The notes under the pieces: model-generated
Seen by the model: the letters and a program-made list of their open reading frames with translations, nothing else
What the model was told of the DNA's origin: nothing
Database searches by the model: none
Made by a program: the position numbers and the translations under genes
Source of the DNA: an uncultured Oscillospiraceae bacterium
GTDB lineage: Bacteria; Bacillota; Clostridia; Oscillospirales; Oscillospiraceae
Length of the DNA: 25,072 nt
NCBI GenBank assembly: GCA_934662925.1
Contig: CAKUKL010000002.1
Location: 1 to 25,072 of the forward strand
Reading direction: 5' to 3'
In this document: piece by piece, positions 15,416-22,635 of the stretch
How positions within the stretch are numbered: the stretch's first letter is position 1
How the letters are laid out: each line of letters opens with the position of its first letter

Positions 15416-16723
15416 ATGGCATATCTGGAACAGTATCAAAGTAAGCTCGGAACGCTGGACGACTGTCTCGCGCAGATCCAGTCCCACGACGTCATCGCCT
15501 TCGGCGGCAACAGCCATGGCCCGCAGCTCCTGCTGCGCAGTCTGCACACCGTCGCCGGCCGGGTAGAGGACGTCCACGGCATCAAAACGCAGGACGGTAT
15601 CTATCCCTTCCAGCAGACCGCCGGGCTGGATGGTCGCATCAATGTGGACGGCAACTTTTTTGGCGCCGGACACCGGCAGGGCTATCAGAACGGAAATGCT
15701 TCGTTTATCCCCGCCGATCTGTGCGACTATCCCAAACTCCTGACGGAGTGCCGTCAATTCAATGTATTCGCCGCCGCCGTCGCCCCCATGGACGAGGACG
15801 GCAACTTCCAGGTGGGCGGTCTGTGCATGCTGTTCGAGGAAGAGCTTCTCGAGCAGGTGCGCTCCGGCCCCAACAAAAAGATCATTCTGGAGGTCAACCC
15901 CCGCATCCCCCGCGTCCGCGGCGGGATCAACATCCACATCAGCGAGGTCACCGTGCTGACCGAGGCGGACTACCCCCTCCGGGAGGTAGTCCCCACGGAG
16001 CCGACGCCGGAGGAGCTGATCGTGGCGCAGAATGTCCGCAGTCTGCTCCGCGACGGCGACTGCGTCCAGTTCGGCATCGGCGCGCTGCCCAACGCAATCG
16101 CCGCCCAGTGCATGGACCTGAAGGATCTGGGCCTGCACACGGAGATGATCACCAGCTCCATCGGCGAGATGATCCGCCGGGGCGTCATCAACGGGGCGCG
16201 GAAAAACCTCAACCCCGGCGAACATATCTTCACCTTTGCCGGCGGCGATCAGGCCCTTTACGACACCATCGGGAGCGACCCCGCCATCCGCGTGGTCCCC
16301 GCCCGGTACGGCATCAGCCCCGCCGTCATCATGCAGAACGACAATATGGTCTCCATCAACACCTGCATTGAGATGGACCTCACTGGGCAGACCTGCTCGG
16401 AGTCCCTCGGCCCGCTGCAATACAGCGGCTCCGGCGGCGGTTTCTGCTACGCTTACGGCGCGCTTCATTCCAGAGGCGGCCGCGGCATCCTGGCCTTCGC
16501 CTCCCGGACGAAAAAGGGCAAGTCCAAGATCAGCACCATGCTGGCTCTGGGTTCCAACGTCTCCATCCCCCGCAACTACGTGGACTACGTGGTCACCGAG
16601 TACGGCATCGCCCGGCTCCGGGGCCGCACCGTCCGCCAGCGGGTGGAGCAGCTCATCGCCGTCGCCCATCCCGATGTCCGGGACGACCTGCGGCGGGACG
16701 CGAAAAAGCTGCTCTATATCTGA
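15416..16723 (+). CDS. Acetyl-CoA hydrolase/transferase-family CoA-transferase
   Basis: A 435-residue family I CoA-transferase resembling 4-hydroxybutyrate and butyryl-CoA:acetate CoA-transferases. The segment LGLHTEM contains E243, aligned with the catalytic glutamate that forms the glutamyl-CoA thioester in those enzymes. C-terminal LGSNVSIPRNYVDYVVTEYG and RLRGRTVRQR are family hallmarks, as is IEMDLTGQ. It should move CoA from acetyl-CoA or another donor to a pathway acid, activating it for the thiolase or hydratase steps. No strong Shine-Dalgarno sequence precedes the ATG (only GGAT, 15406-15409). It is separated from the TRAP genes by 207 bases of repeats and hairpin. Donor and acceptor are unknown. 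Confidence 0.87.
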   Translation: MAYLEQYQSKLGTLDDCLAQIQSHDVIAFGGNSHGPQLLLRSLHTVAGRVEDVHGIKTQDGIYPFQQTAGLDGRINVDGNFFGAGHRQGYQNGNASFIPADLCDYPKLLTECRQFNVFAAAVAPMDEDGNFQVGGLCMLFEEELLEQVRSGPNKKIILEVNPRIPRVRGGINIHISEVTVLTEADYPLREVVPTEPTPEELIVAQNVRSLLRDGDCVQFGIGALPNAIAAQCMDLKDLGLHTEMITSSIGEMIRRGVINGARKNLNPGEHIFTFAGGDQALYDTIGSDPAIRVVPARYGISPAVIMQNDNMVSINTCIEMDLTGQTCSESLGPLQYSGSGGGFCYAYGALHSRGGRGILAFASRTKKGKSKISTMLALGSNVSIPRNYVDYVVTEYGIARLRGRTVRQRVEQLIAVAHPDVRDDLRRDAKKLLYI

Positions 16724-16769
16724 GCATCCCTGAAGCCCCTCAAGAGAGGGCAAAATTTTCCCACTTTTG

Positions 16770-16786
16770 TTGATTAAGCGTTCATT
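16770..16786 (+). promoter_or_regulatory. Operator-like motif before the OCH-like gene (block C)
   Basis: TTGATTAAGCGTTCATT matches the block A and B motif in the same register (TTGA, eight bases, TCA) with the conserved CGTTCA; TTCATTCAA (16781-16789) is an additional overlapping half-site. CATAAT (16799-16804) could be a -10, but its spacing from TTGATT is too long (23 bases), so the promoter is uncertain. The match is weaker than the four sites upstream. Confidence 0.45.
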
Positions 16787-16841
16787 CAAAGCGCGAATCA
16801 TAATCCATTCACCCATCAAAAACATTTAGGAGGAATCATTC

Positions 16842-17912
16842 ATGGAAGAGTTCAAGCAGAAGTATTATCACGAAGTTCATGGCACCGCCGTTGCTGACAA
16901 CATCACCGAGCGCGTGACCGCTTTTGCCGACACCGACGCCGGCCATCGTCCCGACTGCACTGCCCAGAGCTGGATCATTCCCGAGGGCTACACCTATGAC
17001 GAGTACAAGGAGAAGCTGAAGGCCTGCATCATGATGGACCGCAAGGACGGCGTTCTGGAAGCCCGCCTGCACGTCGACGGCGACAGCTGCTGGTGGGGCA
17101 GCGCTCCCCACGCCCACATCCACAGCTTCTTCCAGTGGGCCGGCGCGGACCGCGACAACGAAGTCATCATCTTCGGCGGCACCGGCAAGAACTTCTTCGC
17201 GGGCTACGGCACGAACCACTCTGACAGCACCCGCGACGCCTCCCTTGGCCCCTTCATCCCCCATCCCGTTCATCAGGATCCCTGGATGCTGATGGAGCAT
17301 CAGTACTGGGACGGCACCCACGACATCGAGGCCGAGGTCTTTGGTGTTGACGTGCCCACCATCGGCATCTGGAACGGCGCCGCCTTCCACACCGACATCC
17401 CCCTGCTGACCGACATCACTCTGGCCACCGAGGACGCCTGGACCACTGAGATGCACTTCCGTCTGAACATGATGCCCGGCGACGGCATCCAGACCGTGTG
17501 GCGTGAGCTCATGGGCCGCAAGCGCTTCGCCTATGCCGAGCTGACCGGCGAGATCATCACCGCCAAGAAGGCTCTGGAGTGGGGCATGATCAACGAGATC
17601 CTGCCGGACACCGAGTCCGCTTACCGCCGCGCCCACGAGATCGCCGACCTGATCATGCACTCCGGCAACCGTCTGACCCGCCGCCTGACCACTCAGCAGC
17701 TGCGTCTGAAGTGGAAGCAGGACTACGCCACCGAGCTGCGCACTGGCTTCTCCACCGAGATGTACTGCACCGCCATCGAGAACTCTCCCCACGACAACAT
17801 CTACTGGGAGGGCGCCGTGGCCGAGGCCCGTGCCGTTATGGCCGCCGAGAAGAAGGGCAAGGTCGTCAAGCCCCGTATGGGCGCCTTCATCGAGGAAGAC
17901 ATCATCAAGTAA
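16842..17912 (+). CDS. 6-oxocamphor hydrolase-like beta-diketone hydrolase (crotonase fold)
   Basis: A 356-residue crotonase-superfamily protein, longer than typical enoyl-CoA hydratases (~260), with an extra ~45-residue N-terminus and a C-terminal extension. As I recall 6-oxocamphor hydrolase (catalytic Trp40, His45, His145, Asp154, Glu244), all five have counterparts here with the same local spacing: W85 and H90 in WGSAPH, H205 and D214 in HFRLNMMPGDG, and E306 in GFSTEM. The oxyanion-hole/fold segment WNGAAFHTDIPLLTDI matches NGP...IPVMSDI. That family hydrolyses a C-C bond between two carbonyls (retro-Claisen) without CoA. So the likely role is opening a cyclic 1,3-diketone to a keto acid. 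Strong TAGGAGGA (16828-16834) precedes the ATG. Assignment to the family is fairly sure; the substrate is unknown. Confidence 0.82.
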   Translation: MEEFKQKYYHEVHGTAVADNITERVTAFADTDAGHRPDCTAQSWIIPEGYTYDEYKEKLKACIMMDRKDGVLEARLHVDGDSCWWGSAPHAHIHSFFQWAGADRDNEVIIFGGTGKNFFAGYGTNHSDSTRDASLGPFIPHPVHQDPWMLMEHQYWDGTHDIEAEVFGVDVPTIGIWNGAAFHTDIPLLTDITLATEDAWTTEMHFRLNMMPGDGIQTVWRELMGRKRFAYAELTGEIITAKKALEWGMINEILPDTESAYRRAHEIADLIMHSGNRLTRRLTTQQLRLKWKQDYATELRTGFSTEMYCTAIENSPHDNIYWEGAVAEARAVMAAEKKGKVVKPRMGAFIEEDIIK

Positions 17913-17933
17913 GAATCCCCCCTTACAAAAAGG

Positions 17934-17968
17934 CGGCAGGTCCTGTTTCTCAGGGCCTGCCGTTTTTT
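17934..17968 (+). terminator. Rho-independent terminator after block C
   Basis: CGGCAGGTCCTG (17934-17945) pairs with CAGGGCCTGCCG (17951-17962) over 12 positions with one T-G wobble, a five-base loop, and TTTTTT (17963-17968) directly after. It lies 21 bases past the hydrolase stop and closes the catabolic region. Confidence 0.92.
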
Positions 17969-17990
17969 ATCCCAGGCAAGAAAGGAATGT

Positions 17991-19019
17991 ATGCTGTTGG
18001 TCACCGTTATCCTGGCGGCCGAGATGCTGCTGATGACCGCCGTAGGCATGATGATCCAGCGCCTGCGCATCGTGGGTCCGGATTTCTCCGGCCAGCTGAC
18101 GCGGCTTCTGATGGCCATCCCGCTGCCCTGTCTCATCTTCAAGTCTATCGCGGGTGTAGAGGCCTCATGGGCCCAGTTGAAAAACTGCGGCGTGGTGTTT
18201 CTCTGCTCTCTGCTGGTGTGTCTGGTGCAGTTTCTGGTGGGACAGGGCTTTTATCTGGCCATGGGCCGGACCGGCCGGGGCCGCATCACCCGCTACGGCA
18301 TCCTGTTCACCCATTTCTCCTTTATGGGGATCCCGCTGATGGAGTCCCTGTTCGGGGCGGAGGGCCTGCTGTACTATTCCATTTTCCTCATTCCCGTCCG
18401 GGCGCTGTATTACGGCGCCACCAAGGCGCTGCTGCTCCCGCCGGACGCGGAGTATGAAAAGAAAAGCCCCGCTGCCCACATCCGGGAAACGCTGTCCAAC
18501 CCCTGCCTTCTGGCCGTCATCGCGGGCCTTGCGTTTTACGTGGTGTTCGGTCTCATCTTTCCCGGCTTTTCGTGGGGCGCCCTGCTGCCCCGGCCGCTGG
18601 CCGCCTTTGCCGAAGGCGTGTGCACCTGCGTGCTCTGGGTCATCACCAAGCTCTCCGGCCTGTGCACCCCCGTGGGCCTGCTCATCTGCGGTATGACGCT
18701 GGGACGGCTGGAGATCCGCGACCTGCTGAGCGTCCGATTCCTCCGCCTGCCGGTCATCCGGTGCGTGTGCATGCCGCTGCTGTTCCTTGGTATCCTGAAG
18801 CTCATCACGCTGGCCGTCCCGCTGGACCCCATGGTCAGTTCCATGGTGCTGGTATACACCGCGCTGCCGGTGTCCTCGCTGATCTCGGCCTATACCGTAC
18901 AGTACGACCCGGACGTTTCCGATCAGGTGGAGTCCTCGGGCGCGCTGCTGTACTCCACCATTCTGTCTATGCTCACCGTCCCGGTGTGGTATCACGTGCT
19001 TACTGCCGCGCTGCTGTGA
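17991..19019 (+). CDS. AEC-family permease
   Basis: A 342-residue membrane protein with about ten hydrophobic helices, of the auxin-efflux-carrier/malonate permease (AEC) family: N-terminal helix with QRLRIVGPDFSGQLTRLLMAIPLPCLIFKSI, and a mirrored second half with PVGLLICGMTLG and ALPVSSLISAYTVQYD. Bacterial members usually transport small organic acids such as malonate or malate. ATG 17991 follows AAGAAAGG (17979-17985 region); it comes only 22 bases after the block C terminator, so some read-through or a promoter inside the terminator region is needed. It converges with the minus-strand DUF4125 gene. Confidence 0.8.
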   Translation: MLLVTVILAAEMLLMTAVGMMIQRLRIVGPDFSGQLTRLLMAIPLPCLIFKSIAGVEASWAQLKNCGVVFLCSLLVCLVQFLVGQGFYLAMGRTGRGRITRYGILFTHFSFMGIPLMESLFGAEGLLYYSIFLIPVRALYYGATKALLLPPDAEYEKKSPAAHIRETLSNPCLLAVIAGLAFYVVFGLIFPGFSWGALLPRPLAAFAEGVCTCVLWVITKLSGLCTPVGLLICGMTLGRLEIRDLLSVRFLRLPVIRCVCMPLLFLGILKLITLAVPLDPMVSSMVLVYTALPVSSLISAYTVQYDPDVSDQVESSGALLYSTILSMLTVPVWYHVLTAALL

Positions 19020-19042
19020 CCGGCTCTGCCGGAAAAAGCAGT

Positions 19043-19072
19043 GCGCACCGGCGGCCCATGCCGCCGGTGCGC
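19043..19072. terminator. 13-bp hairpin between convergent genes
   Basis: GCGCACCGGCGGC (19043-19055), loop CCAT, then GCCGCCGGTGCGC (19060-19072), a perfect stem. It sits between the ends of the AEC gene (+) and the DUF4125 gene (-) and is probably a bidirectional transcription end. There is no clear U-run on either side. Confidence 0.65.
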
Positions 19073-19096
19073 GTATCCTTGATATGAATGTGCGGT

Positions 19097-19741
19097 TTAT
19101 TCGAAGCGGTACACCATTTCCGCCTCTGCCGCGGCCACGTCGGCGTAGCCCATGGTCTTGACGGTGTTGTTCCGGATCTCGTACACCATATTCTTTCCCT
19201 CTGCCAGCAGCTGCTTCATGTAATCCCGATAGACCCGCAGGGTGGGTGTGGAGTAGGTGAGCATCTCGCCCTTGGTGTACGTCTCCACCGAGGTGGCGTA
19301 GGCGGTGTCCGTATCCGCGTGGATAGCCCGGCCACGGCCGGCTACATGGGGATATTTCAGGGCAAACTCCACGCTCCACTGGGTCTGGATGGCGGCGATC
19401 TCGTCCACCAGCGCCTGCTTTTCCTCCGAAATGGGGGGCAGTTCCGGCGCCAGATAGGCAAACCGCTCCGGCATGGTGCTCTTCATCATGTAGGCGTACT
19501 TTTCGGTGAGCAGGTTGCGGCCCTCTTCCTTTGCCCGGGCAAGATCGTCGTGGTAACTGGCCAGCAGCTCCTCCGACCATGCGTTGAACTGGGCTTTGCG
19601 CATGGTGTGGAACTCCTCCCAGTCGTCCTGACAGGATGCCCGGCCGCCGATGTTGGACGTGTTCTGGAACTGCGCCCACTCCATAGCCACGATCTCTTCC
19701 ACGATGTTTTCCATGTTATTCTCACGATTCGTATTTTCCAT
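19097..19741 (-). CDS. DUF4125-family protein of unknown function
   Basis: A 214-residue soluble protein that I recognise as DUF4125: N-terminal MENIVEEIVAMEWAQFQNT, the conserved GGRASCQDD with MRKAQF shortly after, then GRNLLTEKYAYMM, and a C-terminal TSVETYTKGEMLTYS. Function is not known. The charged, aromatic-rich conserved blocks suggest an enzyme or ligand-binding role, but no catalytic motif is evident. Its start lies 4 bases after the DUF4037 stop and its GGAGGG site (19751-19756) overlaps that gene, so it is the last gene of a three-gene operon. Confidence 0.75.
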   Translation of the reverse strand: MENTNRENNMENIVEEIVAMEWAQFQNTSNIGGRASCQDDWEEFHTMRKAQFNAWSEELLASYHDDLARAKEEGRNLLTEKYAYMMKSTMPERFAYLAPELPPISEEKQALVDEIAAIQTQWSVEFALKYPHVAGRGRAIHADTDTAYATSVETYTKGEMLTYSTPTLRVYRDYMKQLLAEGKNMVYEIRNNTVKTMGYADVAAAEAEMVYRFE

Positions 19742-19745
19742 TTTG

Positions 19746-20681
19746 TTATCCCTCCATCATATTCATTTGCCGAATAACGGGATCCCGGATCTCGCCCAGG
19801 ATCTCTCTTCCGTGATCCAGCAGAAAGTCAGAATAGCAGCCGGTCAGGCCGCGGCGGGCCAGCTCCCCCGCGAACAGCGCGCACACCGCCTCGATCCGGT
19901 CCGCGTTTTTGTCCTCCGGCCCGGCGGTAATGCCGGCTTCCGCAAGGGCGCGAAGCTGCGCGTCAAGTCCCGGCGGCAGGGGAAGCTCCCCCATGCTCCG
20001 GAACGCCCACTTGTAAAACGGCATATACCGGCGGCACAGCAGGTGAGCCAGCGCGACGGTTTCCCGCAGAAATTCCCCCAGCGCCAGCCGGGCGGCGGCG
20101 GTCTCTCCCCGGCGCAGGCAGCGGCTGTAGTTGTACTGCCCGCTCTGAGCCATGACGCACAGCCGGGCCGAGATCTTTTTCAGCCACACGTCCCGGGGAT
20201 AGTAGCCCAGCAGCGCCTCCCGCAAGCCGGTGAACGCCCCGGCCCCATCGGCAAACACTGTGCCGCTGACGGCGGCGGCCAGATTTTTCTCCGGAATGCG
20301 GAACCACTCTGCGGCGGTCTCCGGCGGCTGATAGGGGCCGAGGAACATGCCGTAAAAGTCCGGGATGGAGAACACTCCAACCCGCTGCCCGGCATAAGGG
20401 CTTTCCTGCCGGGCCGGAACCCCAAGGAAGCTGCCCGGCAGGGCATCGTAAGCCGCCTGTATGGCCGCTCCCGCCGCCCGGAAGTCCTCCGGTGTCAGCC
20501 ACAGGCAGAAGCCCGGGCCGTAATCATGGTCGGCGGACAGCTCATCGTCGTAGCCGAAGCACTCCGACCCGAAGCCCGCAAGGCCCGCCGCGATCCGGGG
20601 CGCATATTCCGGAAACTGTTCGGCCAGCATGGGCACGCCGTAAACCTCATAGTACCGCCGGGATAGCTCAAGCCCCTTCAT
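19746..20681 (-). CDS. DUF4037-family nucleotidyltransferase-like protein
   Basis: A 311-residue protein. The N-terminal part has a nucleotidyltransferase-type signature, GFGSECFGYDDE followed by LSADHDYG: G38-S39 and the acidic pair D51/D53, as expected for a metal-dependent nucleotidyl transfer site. The rest is helical and matches DUF4037 in general character (for example KISARLCVMAQSGQYNY). It may transfer a nucleotide to a small molecule or protein, but no substrate is known to me. The ATG overlaps the upstream TPR stop by four bases (ATGA), and its ribosome binding site lies inside a hairpin (20683-20699). Confidence 0.75.
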   Translation of the reverse strand: MKGLELSRRYYEVYGVPMLAEQFPEYAPRIAAGLAGFGSECFGYDDELSADHDYGPGFCLWLTPEDFRAAGAAIQAAYDALPGSFLGVPARQESPYAGQRVGVFSIPDFYGMFLGPYQPPETAAEWFRIPEKNLAAAVSGTVFADGAGAFTGLREALLGYYPRDVWLKKISARLCVMAQSGQYNYSRCLRRGETAAARLALGEFLRETVALAHLLCRRYMPFYKWAFRSMGELPLPPGLDAQLRALAEAGITAGPEDKNADRIEAVCALFAGELARRGLTGCYSDFLLDHGREILGEIRDPVIRQMNMMEG

Positions 20682-21508
20682 CGGCCCTCCCCGAGGGCCC
20701 GCATCTCCCGGGCCAGCTCATCGTCTCCCGCCGCCGCAGCCGCCGCGGCGCAGTTCCGGCAGGTGACGGCGTAGTCGCCGGTCCGGCCGAAGTAGAACTC
20801 GATCTGCTCCAGCGCCGCCCGGTACAGCGGGATGGCCGCCCGGTACTCTCCCCGGAGCGCCCGGAGGTTAGCCGCCCCGGCCAGCGCCGCCGCCCGGTGG
20901 GGATCGTTCCCCAACCGGTCAAAAAGGGCCAGCGCCCGATCCAGCTGTTCCTCCGCCGTGTCGTATTCCCCGGCCCCCATCAGCATCAGACCCAGATTGG
21001 CAAGGGCGGTGGCCAATTCGCCGGTGTATTCCTCTCCCGCGCCCTCCAGAATGTTCACCGCGGAGGCGAGATAGACCTTCGCCCGGTCCGGAGCGCCAGT
21101 CTCCCGACAGGCCAGCGCCGCATTGTTGTACAGCGCCGCGTACCGCGTGTCCCCGGGCTCCAGCACCTCGCCGTAGATTTGCCCGGCCATGACGTAGAGC
21201 TCCAGCGCCTTTTCCGGCTGTCCCGCCGCCCGGCAGGCGGTGGCGGCGTTGAGGAGGGTCGTGGCGCAGTCCTCATCGCCGTGCCCCTGATAGTACTCCA
21301 GACAAACCAGCACCCGGTCACATGCCTCCATCGCCTTTTCATGCTGGCCGGTACATCTGTAATATCCCAGCTGCTCGTTCAATACACATAACTCGTCCGC
21401 GGTGTTGTTCGTCTCCCGGGCGCGTTCCAGTTCCCGCTCGAGAAATTCCCCCGCCTGACGGTAATTCCCGGAGGACATCAGTTCGTCCACCCGTTCCGAC
21501 AAAGTCAT
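20678..21508 (-). CDS. Tetratricopeptide-repeat protein
   Basis: A 276-residue all-helical protein built from about six TPR-like units; clear ones are TLLNAATACRAAGQPEKALE, ALYNNAALACRETGAPDRAK, TALANLGLMLMGAGEYDTAE and AANLRALRGEYRAAIPLY. No signal peptide or membrane segment. TPRs usually mediate protein-protein contacts, so it may scaffold the DUF4037 and DUF4125 products encoded next. The start at 21508 is chosen because AAGGAGGGAG lies just upstream; an in-frame codon at 21547 would put the promoter-proximal palindrome inside the gene. First gene of the operon, transcribed from 21548-21576 on the minus strand. Confidence 0.85.
   Translation of the reverse strand: MTLSERVDELMSSGNYRQAGEFLERELERARETNNTADELCVLNEQLGYYRCTGQHEKAMEACDRVLVCLEYYQGHGDEDCATTLLNAATACRAAGQPEKALELYVMAGQIYGEVLEPGDTRYAALYNNAALACRETGAPDRAKVYLASAVNILEGAGEEYTGELATALANLGLMLMGAGEYDTAEEQLDRALALFDRLGNDPHRAAALAGAANLRALRGEYRAAIPLYRAALEQIEFYFGRTGDYAVTCRNCAAAAAAAGDDELAREMRALGEGR
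20683..20699 (-). promoter_or_regulatory. Hairpin covering the DUF4037 ribosome binding site
   Basis: On the minus strand GGCCCTC, loop GGG, GAGGGCC form a perfect 7-bp hairpin that includes the GGGGAGGG Shine-Dalgarno sequence and ends one base before the ATG at 20681. The TPR stop codon overlaps that ATG. Ribosomes finishing the TPR gene would melt the hairpin, giving tight translational coupling. The pairing is directly visible; coupling is inferred. Confidence 0.6.
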
Positions 21509-21530
21509 CGGGGCTCCCTCCTTATTTAAT

Positions 21531-21576
21531 GAATATTCAATAAACAAAATATATCACGCCCGCTCCCTTTTGTCAA
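21531..21576 (-). promoter_or_regulatory. Promoter of the TPR-DUF4037-DUF4125 operon
   Basis: On the minus strand a consensus -35 TTGACA (21576-21571) is followed after 17 bases by TATATT (21553-21548), a near-consensus -10. Just downstream, over the expected start of transcription, is the palindrome GAATATTC (21531-21538), in the + strand context TGAATATTCAATAAA. This resembles the TGAACGTTCAATAA of the block A operator, and also the general style of TetR/FadR-like sites, so regulation by a related protein is possible. Confidence 0.75.
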
Positions 21577-21630
21577 CTATGCCCGCCGCTCCCCGGGGCG
21601 GAACCCCATCCCACAGTCAGGAGGTCAACC

Positions 21631-22566
21631 ATGGAACTGACTCAATTAAAGTACTTTCAGGCCGTCGCCGTCACGGAGCACTACACGAAGGCCGCCGCGT
21701 CCCTGCACATCACCCAGTCCGCCCTGAGCAAGGCCATCCTCCGGCTGGAGGACGAGCTGGGGGTCCAGCTCTTCTCCCGGGGCGGCAACCGCGTGTCCCT
21801 CAATGCCTACGGCGAGATTCTGCTGCGCCACGTGGAGCGCGCGCTGGCTGAACTGGACTGTGCCTGCCAGGAGATCGGCGAGGCCCGCGCCAACGCGGAC
21901 CGGCAGCTCACCATCCACATGTCTGATTCCTGGAACCTGAACATGGCGGTCATGGGATTTATCACAGCATTCCCTGACTGTCACGTGGCCCAGCAGTACC
22001 ACACGGTCAAGCAGCTCCGGGAAATGCTGGAGCGGGACGAGACGGAGCTGGTGCTGTCCACCATGCCCATCCACGGCGAGCAGATCGTCTGGCAGCCCCT
22101 GTTCCGGGACAGGCTCGGCATCATCGTCTCCCGGGATCATCCGCTGGCCGGGCAGGGCCGCGCTCGGCTGGCGGAATTTGCGGACAGCACCTTTATTTTC
22201 AACAATGCCTGCTCCAACGCCTGCCACATCCAGCTGTCCTACTGCCGTCAGGCCGGGTTTGAGCCACGGATCTGCTACGAGGGCAACGAGGCCGCCCTCA
22301 TCGCGGAACTGGTGAGCATCGGCCACGCCGTCACCTTCATCTCCCGGGAGCGGTACCTTGCCACCAACGGCCGGATGTCCGGCGCGGCGCCCACCGCCTT
22401 TCTGGAGATCACCGAGCCCTACTGCGCAAACGAGGTGGGCATCGCCCGGCGGACAGATGCCGCCCTCGGCGGCCCCACCCGGCTGTTTTTCGACTTCCTG
22501 ACCGACTGGTTTCAGACCCATGCTCCGGCTGATGCCGTGATTTCAGACAATGATTCCCGGGAATAG
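21631..22566 (+). CDS. LysR-family transcriptional regulator
   Basis: A 311-residue LTTR. The N-terminal winged helix-turn-helix (about 1-60) is typical: MELTQLKYFQAVAVTEHYTK, then ASLHITQSALSKAI and LEDELGVQLFSRGG. The effector-binding domain spans about 90-300. AGGAGGT (21619-21625) precedes the ATG. It is divergent from the TPR operon and 130 bases upstream of the GntP-type permease start, whose promoter lies between them; control of the permease and dehydratase genes is the simplest guess, since LTTRs usually regulate a neighbour in response to a pathway metabolite. No clear + strand promoter for this gene was found. Confidence 0.92.
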   Translation: MELTQLKYFQAVAVTEHYTKAAASLHITQSALSKAILRLEDELGVQLFSRGGNRVSLNAYGEILLRHVERALAELDCACQEIGEARANADRQLTIHMSDSWNLNMAVMGFITAFPDCHVAQQYHTVKQLREMLERDETELVLSTMPIHGEQIVWQPLFRDRLGIIVSRDHPLAGQGRARLAEFADSTFIFNNACSNACHIQLSYCRQAGFEPRICYEGNEAALIAELVSIGHAVTFISRERYLATNGRMSGAAPTAFLEITEPYCANEVGIARRTDAALGGPTRLFFDFLTDWFQTHAPADAVISDNDSRE

Positions 22567-22585
22567 GCGCATGAATATAAGCAAT

Positions 22586-22614
22586 TCGACAGCTGCGTTG
22601 TGCCGCGTTATAAT
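22586..22614 (+). promoter_or_regulatory. Promoter of the GntP-type permease gene
   Basis: A -35 TCGACA (22586-22591, five of six consensus bases), a 17-base spacer, and a perfect -10 TATAAT (22609-22614). It starts about 20 bases after the LysR stop and gives a leader of ~75 bases before the ATG at 22696. Confidence 0.75.
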
Positions 22615-22618
22615 AAAG

Positions 22619-22635
22619 GCATCAAGATGCATCTT
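22619..22635 (+). promoter_or_regulatory. Palindrome at the start of the permease leader
   Basis: AAGATGCATCTT (22624-22635) is a perfect 12-base palindrome immediately after the predicted transcription start (~22621), and GCATC-AA-GATGC (22619-22630) overlaps it as an alternative hairpin. It could be an operator or an RNA structure at the 5' end of the transcript. Confidence 0.4.

Noticed and set aside
16842..17912. Ordinary enoyl-CoA hydratase annotation
   Set aside because: The segment lacks the two glutamates expected of crotonase hydratases in the right place and instead has the Trp/His/His/Asp/Glu set of 6-oxocamphor hydrolase.
5605..17912. Complete phloroglucinol degradation pathway
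   Set aside because: BKACE and a dione hydrolase would fit, but no phloroglucinol reductase or hydroxy-oxohexanoate dehydrogenase (SDR genes) is present, and the GRE would have no role.
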